From: Lachnospiraceae bacterium
Lineage (GTDB): Bacteria > Bacillota > Clostridia > Lachnospirales > Anaerotignaceae
Reading direction: 5' to 3'
Length of the DNA: 9,811 bases
NCBI GenBank assembly: GCA_019422065.1
Contig: JAHZEA010000005.1
Coordinates: 39,877 to 49,687, forward strand
Shown here one piece after another: positions 5,329 through 9,811 of the stretch (the stretch's first letter is position 1; each line of letters opens with the position of its first letter). The position numbers were made by a program, and so were the translations under genes. Under the pieces are notes generated by a model. That model searched no databases, was not told the DNA's origin, and worked only from the letters and a program-made list of their open reading frames with translations.

Positions 5329-6606
5329 TTATTTGAAATATTCAAATTCAAGGTCATAAATTTTAACTGTGTCGCCTTCTTTAATGCCTTTTTCTTCAAG
5401 AGCATCGATAATGCCTTTTTCTCTAAGGTATTTCTGGAAGAATGCAAAGCCTTTTTCAGTGTCTATGTTTGTGTAGCCTATCATTTTTTCAACACCTACA
5501 CCTGTAACAACATAATAGTTGCCGTCGTAAACTTCAATTTTAAATGGTTCATTGTCCACTTTAACTTCTTCGTATTCTTCAAAGTCTTCTTCAAAAACTA
5601 TATCCTGTGGATAATCTCTGAGCATCCTTGCCGCCGCCTCAATAATTTTATCAAGGCCTTTGTTTGATGCTGCCGAAATAGGATAAACCTCATATCCCAA
5701 AGGTTCAAAATGCGCCTTAATACGCTCTACATTTTCTGCCGCTTCCGGAATATCTGTTTTGTTAGCTGCTATAATCTGCGGTCTTTTAAGAAGCTCTGGT
5801 TTATAAGCTTCAAGCTCAGCATTTATTTTATTAATATTCTCTATAGGGTCGCCGCCTTCAATAGCTGCCGCGTCTACTACATGTATAAACACTTTTGTTC
5901 TTTCTACATGTCTTAAGAACTCATGGCCTAAGCCTACACCCTCGCTGGCACCTTCCACAAGGCCCGGAATATCTGCCATAACAAAGTTTTCGCCTTTTTT
6001 ATACTGTACAACACCTAAATTAGGGGCAAGTGTTGTAAAGTGATAATCTGCAATTTTAGGGTTAGCGTTTGTAACCATTGAAAGAAGTGTACTCTTTCCT
6101 ACATTAGGAAAGCCTATAATACCTACATCGGCAATAGTCTTAAGTTCAAGTATAATATCGTATTCCTTGCTTGGTCTGCCTTTTTCGGCATATCTAGGAA
6201 CCTGACGTGTAGGGGTTGCAAAGTGCTGATTGCCTCTGCCGCCTTTGCCGCCTTTTATAAGTACCTTTCTTTCGCCTTCTTTTGTAATGTCGGCCATTAC
6301 TTTTCCGCTCTGAGCTTCTCTTATAACTGTGCCTACAGGTACTTTTATAATTACGGATTTTCCGTCTGGTCCTGTGCAGTTGCGTTTTCCGCCGTCTGTA
6401 CCGTTTTCAGCCACAAAATGCTTTTTAAATCTAAAATCAATAAGTGTGCTTACACTGCCGCTGCCTTCAACTATTACATCTCCGCCTTTGCCGCCGTCGC
6501 CGCCGTCTGGTCCGCCATGGCTTATATATTTAGCTCTGTAAAAAGAAACTGCGCCATTTCCTCCGTTTCCGCCTTTTATATGCACTTTCGCTCTGTCAAC
6601 AAACAT
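5329..6606 (-). CDS. obg: Obg/CgtA GTPase (ObgE)
   Basis: Essential P-loop GTPase that binds the 50S subunit late in assembly and links it to nucleotide stress signals. The 425-residue product has three domains. The glycine-rich Obg fold (1-158) is dense in GG and GGxGG turns near 11-45 and 119-125. The G domain (about 159-330) carries G1 GFPNVGKST (165-173), G2 TT (191-192, in YHFTTLAPNLG), G3 DIPG (212-215), G4 NKTD (282-285) and G5 SAAS (311-314). The Gram-positive-type OCT domain fills the C-terminus (about 350-425). Length is as in B. subtilis Obg (428). GAGGTG lies 7 bases before the ATG. It follows rpmA, the usual Firmicutes order, but a strong terminator separates them, so it is probably transcribed on its own. 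The sporulation gene spo0B, found between rpmA and obg in B. subtilis, is absent. Confidence 0.97.
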   Translation of the reverse strand: MFVDRAKVHIKGGNGGNGAVSFYRAKYISHGGPDGGDGGKGGDVIVEGSGSVSTLIDFRFKKHFVAENGTDGGKRNCTGPDGKSVIIKVPVGTVIREAQSGKVMADITKEGERKVLIKGGKGGRGNQHFATPTRQVPRYAEKGRPSKEYDIILELKTIADVGIIGFPNVGKSTLLSMVTNANPKIADYHFTTLAPNLGVVQYKKGENFVMADIPGLVEGASEGVGLGHEFLRHVERTKVFIHVVDAAAIEGGDPIENINKINAELEAYKPELLKRPQIIAANKTDIPEAAENVERIKAHFEPLGYEVYPISAASNKGLDKIIEAAARMLRDYPQDIVFEEDFEEYEEVKVDNEPFKIEVYDGNYYVVTGVGVEKMIGYTNIDTEKGFAFFQKYLREKGIIDALEEKGIKEGDTVKIYDLEFEYFK

Positions 6607-6632
6607 TAATTATCACCTCGTATAAGTCACTA

Positions 6633-6661
6633 TATATATTCTAACCAAATTAAAACGTGAA
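6633..6661 (-). promoter_or_regulatory. Possible promoter for obg
   Basis: TTCACG (6656-6661) lies 17 bases from TATATA (6633-6638), each 4 of 6 to consensus. The implied leader is only about 20 bases. The stretch is AT-rich and TAGAAT at 6639-6644 is a rival -10 without a good -35, so this is a weak call. That obg needs a promoter is inferred from the terminator upstream. Confidence 0.35.
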
Positions 6662-6680
6662 TATCGTTTGCAAGCAGCTA

Positions 6681-6744
6681 TAGAAAATAGAAAAATAAGT
6701 TAGAAAAAAGCTAGTTATATTTTAATTTACTTTTCTATTTTCTA
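6681..6744. repeat. Inverted repeat with 14-bp perfect arms upstream of obg
   Basis: TAGAAAATAGAAAA at 6681-6694 is the exact reverse complement of 6731-6744, with 36 bases between. The spacer begins with a member of the 13-bp repeat family, AAATAAGTTAGAA (6693-6705). Arms are almost pure A/T with no G+C core, so it does not look like a classic terminator. It lies between the rpmA terminator and the obg promoter region. Function unknown. Confidence 0.75.
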
Positions 6745-6770
6745 CAATACCGCTTTAAACTTAATATTAT

Positions 6771-6813
6771 ATTATAAAAAATAAGGTTTCAAATGAGCGC
6801 CATTTGAAACCTT
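6771..6813 (-). terminator. Rho-independent terminator of the rplU-prp-rpmA operon
   Basis: A perfect 13-bp stem (6783-6795 with 6801-6813, AAGGTTTCAAATG) has a 5-base loop and is followed on the minus strand by ATTTTTTAT (6782-6774). It starts 16 bases past the rpmA stop codon. Obg is therefore likely to be a separate unit. Confidence 0.92.
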
Positions 6814-6828
6814 AATTAATTCTCAAAA

Positions 6829-7122
6829 TTATTCTGCTGCCTCAGCTAAAGGATAAACAGAAACCTGTTTCTTATCTCTGCCTAATCTCTCATATCTAAC
6901 TGTACCGTCGATAAGAGCAAAGAGTGAATCGTTTCCGCCCTTGCCTACGTTAAGGCCAGGATGGATTTTTGTTCCTCTCTGTGTGTAGAGAATATTTCCA
7001 GCTAAAACAAACTGTCCGTCAGCGCGCTTTGCACCAAGTCTTTTAGACTTAGAATCACGTCCGTTCTTTGTGGAACCAACACCTTTTTTATGAGCAAAAA
7101 ACTGAAGGTCTAATCTCAACAT
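6829..7122 (-). CDS. rpmA: 50S ribosomal protein L27 with cleavable N-terminal extension
   Basis: L27 sits at the peptidyl transferase centre, where its N-terminus reaches the tRNA acceptor ends. The 97-residue product begins MLRLDLQFFAHKKGVGSTKN. Residues 1-9 are the extension found in Firmicutes and relatives, which Prp removes; in S. aureus cleavage falls after LQFF, and here the mature chain would begin AHKKG like E. coli L27. The body is standard: NGRDSKSKRLGAKR, the ILYTQRGTKIHPG segment and a VSVYPLAE end. Its ATG overlaps the prp stop codon by one base (TAATG), and AAGGAGG (7132-7138) lies inside prp 9 bases before it, so translation is probably coupled to the protease. A terminator follows directly. 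Confidence 0.98.
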   Translation of the reverse strand: MLRLDLQFFAHKKGVGSTKNGRDSKSKRLGAKRADGQFVLAGNILYTQRGTKIHPGLNVGKGGNDSLFALIDGTVRYERLGRDKKQVSVYPLAEAAE

Positions 7123-7469
7123 TAAACTCCGCCTCCTTCGTCAATTATTTTTATATATTGACTGTACTCGTTTTCAACATTTTTCAGTCCGTAGAGCATG
7201 CTTTCAAGCAGAAGCTCCACATCGTGATTAACGGCACCTTTTTTAATATCCGGTAAATAAAAATCTATATACCCGCCGTTATCGTTATCGGCTGAGTAAT
7301 TAAACTTTTCTTCTGTAAACTCCTCAATACAATTAATAGTATTAATAACAAGCATGCTTACAGCTGAGCATACAATGTCGCTGCCTTCTTCTGCAAAGCC
7401 TGCGTGTCCTGAGAGTTTAAAGCCGCAAATCACATAATTATCATTTCTGAAAATCTCCGCTTTAATCAT
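7122..7469 (-). CDS. prp: Ribosomal-processing cysteine protease Prp (YsxB)
   Basis: Cysteine protease that trims the N-terminal extension of L27 before it enters the ribosome. The 115-residue product shows the family motif SGHAGFAEEGSDIVCSAVS (20-38). H22 and C34 match the catalytic histidine and cysteine of the S. aureus enzyme at identical numbers. The rest is the usual small alpha/beta fold with an acidic C-terminal half. It lies between rplU and rpmA, the standard position, 5 bases after the rplU stop codon and overlapping rpmA by one base. No clear ribosome-binding site precedes its ATG (upstream sequence CTCTTTAATTTTT), which suggests translation coupled to rplU termination and a lower yield than the ribosomal proteins. 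Its substrate site LQFFA is present in the adjacent L27. Confidence 0.96.
   Translation of the reverse strand: MIKAEIFRNDNYVICGFKLSGHAGFAEEGSDIVCSAVSMLVINTINCIEEFTEEKFNYSADNDNGGYIDFYLPDIKKGAVNHDVELLLESMLYGLKNVENEYSQYIKIIDEGGGV
7132..7138 (-). promoter_or_regulatory. rpmA ribosome-binding site inside the prp coding end
   Basis: AAGGAGG on the minus strand is 9 bases before the L27 ATG. It encodes part of the EGGGV tail of Prp (codons GAA GGA GGC GGA GTT), so the glycine-rich end of the protease is partly dictated by this site. Confidence 0.85.
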
Positions 7470-7474
7470 AAAAA

Positions 7475-7786
7475 TTAAAGAGTGATTTTGCTAATCTGAA
7501 GTTTAGTAAATGGCTGTCTGTGACCGTTCTTTTTGTGGAAACCTTTTTTAGGTTTGTATTTGTAAACGATAACTTTCTTGCCTTTGCCTTCGCATACAAC
7601 AGAAGCAGCTACTTTAGCGCCCTCAACATAAGGGAAACCAATCTTAGTATCGTTGTCGTCAGATACAACTAATACCTTATCAAATACATACTCGCTTCCT
7701 GCCTCTACGCCTAACTTCTCAACACTTATTACATCGCCTTCAGCAACTTTATACTGCTTGCCGCCAGTTTCAATAATTGCGTACAC
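7475..7786 (-). CDS. rplU: 50S ribosomal protein L21
   Basis: L21 binds 23S rRNA in the 50S subunit and contacts L20. The 103-residue product is full length (family about 102) and starts MYAIIETGGKQYKVAEGD, the conserved L21 opening. It ends with the signature KYKPKKGFHKKNGHRQPFT region and LQISKI. The start codon is GTG (7784-7786), supported by AGGAGG (7794-7799) 7 bases upstream and by the conserved N-terminus. It heads the rplU-prp-rpmA operon, driven by the promoter at 7890-7918 through a structured leader that is likely to be the site of feedback by L21. Confidence 0.98.
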   Translation of the reverse strand: MYAIIETGGKQYKVAEGDVISVEKLGVEAGSEYVFDKVLVVSDDNDTKIGFPYVEGAKVAASVVCEGKGKKVIVYKYKPKKGFHKKNGHRQPFTKLQISKITL

Positions 7787-7884
7787 AAGTACACCTCCTC
7801 GTAACTTTACTCGCCAAATTCGGTATTACGCCCGTTGCGTAATTTCTAACCTCTTTGTGCGGCTTATACGCATTTAAACGCACT
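7787..7884 (-). ncRNA. Structured rplU leader, candidate L21 autoregulatory leader
   Basis: The leader of about 98 bases between the promoter and the rplU start can form two stems. GTGCG/CGCAC pairs 7883-7879 with 7861-7857 (5 bp, 17-base interior with a competing TGCG/CGCA pairing). ATTACGC/GCGTAAT pairs 7843-7837 with 7831-7825 (7 bp, 5-base loop). GTAC/GTAC around the GTG start may add a third, small stem. Low-GC Gram-positive bacteria carry a known L21 leader family at this position. Membership is inferred from position and hairpins and was not tested against a covariance model. Confidence 0.6.
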
Positions 7885-7889
7885 ATGAC

Positions 7890-7918
7890 ATTCTATCAAA
7901 TAAAACACTTACTGTCAA
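7890..7918 (-). promoter_or_regulatory. Strong sigma-A promoter for rplU-prp-rpmA
   Basis: A perfect TTGACA (7913-7918) and TAGAAT (7890-7895, 5 of 6) have an ideal 17-base spacer. The start is expected near 7883-7884. The -35 begins only 9 bases past the stop codon of the upstream TPR gene. Confidence 0.9.
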
Positions 7919-7927
7919 TACAGGGCA

Positions 7928-9811
7928 TTACATTTTTTGTATTTTTTCGTAAATCTTTTTAAGCCTTAAATCGTATTTTTCATTTCTAAATCTGCTGTAT
8001 ATGTTTTTTTCAACAACAGACATAAGACTTTGCAGACTGTCTGCCGCCTGAACAGCCTTTCCTGCTTTAACACAGAATAAAAGCTGGTCATAAAGTGCCA
8101 TGGCGTATTCGTCACTGTCAGCGCCGTATAAATTTTTATATATGTCAGCGGCCTTTTTAAAGAAATTTTCTGCGGCCTCATTTTTGCCTAAATCTACATA
8201 AAGCTTTGCTAATTTTATAATAAGCTTTGCGTACTCAGCTTTTTCGCCTTTAAGCTTTAAAAGAAGCACAGCAGCTTCGTTATATGCAGAAGCAGCCTCG
8301 GCCTTATTAGAATTACGCTTCATTATGTTTCCTAAACGTATTAAATCGTTAAGGTATTTAACAGAATTATCTTTAAGCAGGCGTCTTGTGCATACGCTTA
8401 CGTTATACATTCTTTCAGCTTCGGCGCTGTTTTTTTCTTTTTCGTAAATAGCACCTAAACTCCATGCAATATCGGCATACAGTTTATTTTCAAACTTGCC
8501 GCTTTTTTCCATAGTGTTTTTAGCTTTAAGCAGTATCTCTTTTGCTTTTTGGCTCTCGCCGTTTTCAGTATAAAAAGCACTTATGCTATAAGCTGCTTTA
8601 GGAAACATAGCACTTTCTGTGTTCTGCAATACTTTCTCGTAATAAGAAAACGCTTTTTTTGTTTCCCCTTTTTGCCCAAATGCATCGCCCAATATAACTG
8701 ATATTTCATCAGCTGATGAATTTTCTTTATCTTTAAGAACATATTCTGTTTCGAGGCATTTTACAAGTGTTTTTTCCGCTTCTTCAATGTCGCCTTCATT
8801 AACAAGAAGTTTGCCTTTTTCTTTAAGATAATCGGCATATTCTCTTGAATACTCACCTTTTTCGGCTAAAGCGTATTGTCTGTATTCCTCAAGCATTTCT
8901 TCGGCTTTCTTATCATTTCCCACAGAGGCAAAAAGCGGTGCAAAGCGAATATTATTTTGGTTTTTATCAACCATGCCTTCTTTAAGAGCCTGAGCATAAA
9001 CGCTTTCATAGCACTCTAAAGCTTTGGCACTGTCACCCGAATAATAATAAAAAGCGCTTAAATCAAAACAGCTTTTAAAAAATATTTTTCTTGTGTCTTT
9101 ATAATCGCTGCTTTCTTCGCCTAAATACTCTCTTTGGTATTTCATAGCTTCTGTAAGGTTCTCACAAGCTTCTTTATACTTTCCGGCGGCGTTTTGAATA
9201 AGGCCTAAGTAATAAAGTCCCCTGAAATATCTTGGGTGCAGTTTACCGTATACCAAACGCCTTATATCAACTGATTTTTGAGCAAAGCTTAAAGCGTCAC
9301 TGTTTTTGCCCATTTTAATCATTAAGTCAGCTAATTCGTATAAATTAACGCTTACACCTATATTTTCCGGCGATGATGAATCCTTTCTAAGCCTTAAAGC
9401 ATTGTAATACTGCTCAGCAGCCTTGGAATAAAGCCCTTGTTTTTTATAGAGCCCCGCCAGCTTCATAACAGAAGAAATATAAAGAGGGTCATTTTCACCA
9501 AGAGCCTGCCTTCTTATCATTGCCGAAAGCTGATACTTCTCCTCAGCAGCCTTGAAATTTCCCATTTCTTTATAAATATCACCAGCTGTTTCAGTTATAA
9601 GTGCAAAGCCTGGTGTAGATGTTCCCGAAACCTGCTTTTTAAACTCCGCCGCTTTTTCGTTATACTCAATGGCTTTTTCATAGTCTTTTTCCTGCATATA
9701 ATCAATGGCTATGCTGTTAAGACCATCAGCATAAAATGGGTGCTCACTGCCTATAAGCCTTTTAATAAGTGATATAACCTCTTTATGAAGCTCTACGGCT
9801 CTTTTGTGGTT
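7928..9811 (-). CDS. TPR-repeat protein, kinesin-light-chain-like, 5' end outside the window
   Basis: Unrecognised protein built almost wholly of tetratricopeptide repeats, a protein-protein interaction scaffold. The reading frame stays open to the window edge, so 627 residues are visible and the true start lies beyond 9811. The ATG at 9697 is internal: the 38 codons before it continue the repeat (LIGSEHPFYADGLNSIA). A G..xP linker recurs at residues 21, 63, 105, 189 and 231, a 42-residue period typical of kinesin light chain and nephrocystin-3 type repeats. Each is followed by an A-helix LA.LY-like and a B-helix G.Y..A pattern. Further, more diverged TPRs run to about residue 600. There is a basic tail (SRFRNEKYDLRLKKIYEKIQKM). 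No signal peptide, membrane segment or catalytic domain is visible. An effector domain could lie in the missing N-terminus. No terminator separates it from the rplU promoter. Confidence 0.85.
   Translation of the reverse strand, partial: NHKRAVELHKEVISLIKRLIGSEHPFYADGLNSIAIDYMQEKDYEKAIEYNEKAAEFKKQVSGTSTPGFALITETAGDIYKEMGNFKAAEEKYQLSAMIRRQALGENDPLYISSVMKLAGLYKKQGLYSKAAEQYYNALRLRKDSSSPENIGVSVNLYELADLMIKMGKNSDALSFAQKSVDIRRLVYGKLHPRYFRGLYYLGLIQNAAGKYKEACENLTEAMKYQREYLGEESSDYKDTRKIFFKSCFDLSAFYYYSGDSAKALECYESVYAQALKEGMVDKNQNNIRFAPLFASVGNDKKAEEMLEEYRQYALAEKGEYSREYADYLKEKGKLLVNEGDIEEAEKTLVKCLETEYVLKDKENSSADEISVILGDAFGQKGETKKAFSYYEKVLQNTESAMFPKAAYSISAFYTENGESQKAKEILLKAKNTMEKSGKFENKLYADIAWSLGAIYEKEKNSAEAERMYNVSVCTRRLLKDNSVKYLNDLIRLGNIMKRNSNKAEAASAYNEAAVLLLKLKGEKAEYAKLIIKLAKLYVDLGKNEAAENFFKKAADIYKNLYGADSDEYAMALYDQLLFCVKAGKAVQAADSLQSLMSVVEKNIYSRFRNEKYDLRLKKIYEKIQKM

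Noticed and set aside
6223..6609. Plus-strand open frames opposite the obg N-terminal region
   Set aside because: They arise from glycine- and lysine-rich codons of the Obg fold read in reverse; obg is certain.
9697..9697. ATG at 9697 as the start of the TPR gene
   Set aside because: The frame continues upstream to the window edge with in-register TPR sequence, and no ribosome-binding site precedes this ATG.

Overview
The window reads as a block of low-GC Firmicutes chromosome, most likely Clostridia (class inferred, genus not determinable). The evidence is AT-rich spacers with strong GGAGG ribosome-binding sites, ribosomal protein L27 with the N-terminal extension and its dedicated protease Prp, a PPi-type phosphofructokinase, a Ktr/Trk potassium channel pair, and the L21-Prp-L27-Obg order. 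All ten genes lie on the minus strand, so transcription runs from high to low coordinates.

In transcription order: (1) 9811-7928, the 3' part of a large kinesin-light-chain-like TPR protein whose start lies outside the window. (2) 7918-6771, the rplU-prp-rpmA operon with a near-consensus promoter, a structured leader and a strong terminator. (3) 6661-5291, obg as its own unit. (4) 5178-3061, a two-gene potassium uptake operon (KtrB/TrkH pore, then KtrA/TrkA gating subunit). (5) 3050-1562, yhbY then rbgA, with a terminator-like hairpin between them and a clear terminator after rbgA. (6) 1475-81, a PPi-type phosphofructokinase gene ending in a probably bidirectional terminator.

Most genes serve 50S ribosome assembly: L21 and L27 are 50S proteins, Prp matures L27, and Obg, RbgA and YhbY are assembly factors. 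The potassium operon sits between obg and yhbY with its own promoter. Phosphofructokinase and the TPR protein are unrelated neighbours.

The main structure not explained by genes is a family of AT-rich 11-13 bp repeats (core AAATAAGYTMTAA) in four spacers: a near-perfect tandem array at 1-65, a phased array in the pfk 3' region, a three-copy 11-bp array in the potassium operon leader with a degenerate 13-bp array upstream of it, and a copy inside an inverted repeat upstream of obg. I found no mobile element, CRISPR array, tRNA or rRNA, and no clear novel protein system. The repeats, the L21 leader and the TPR protein are the parts worth a second look.
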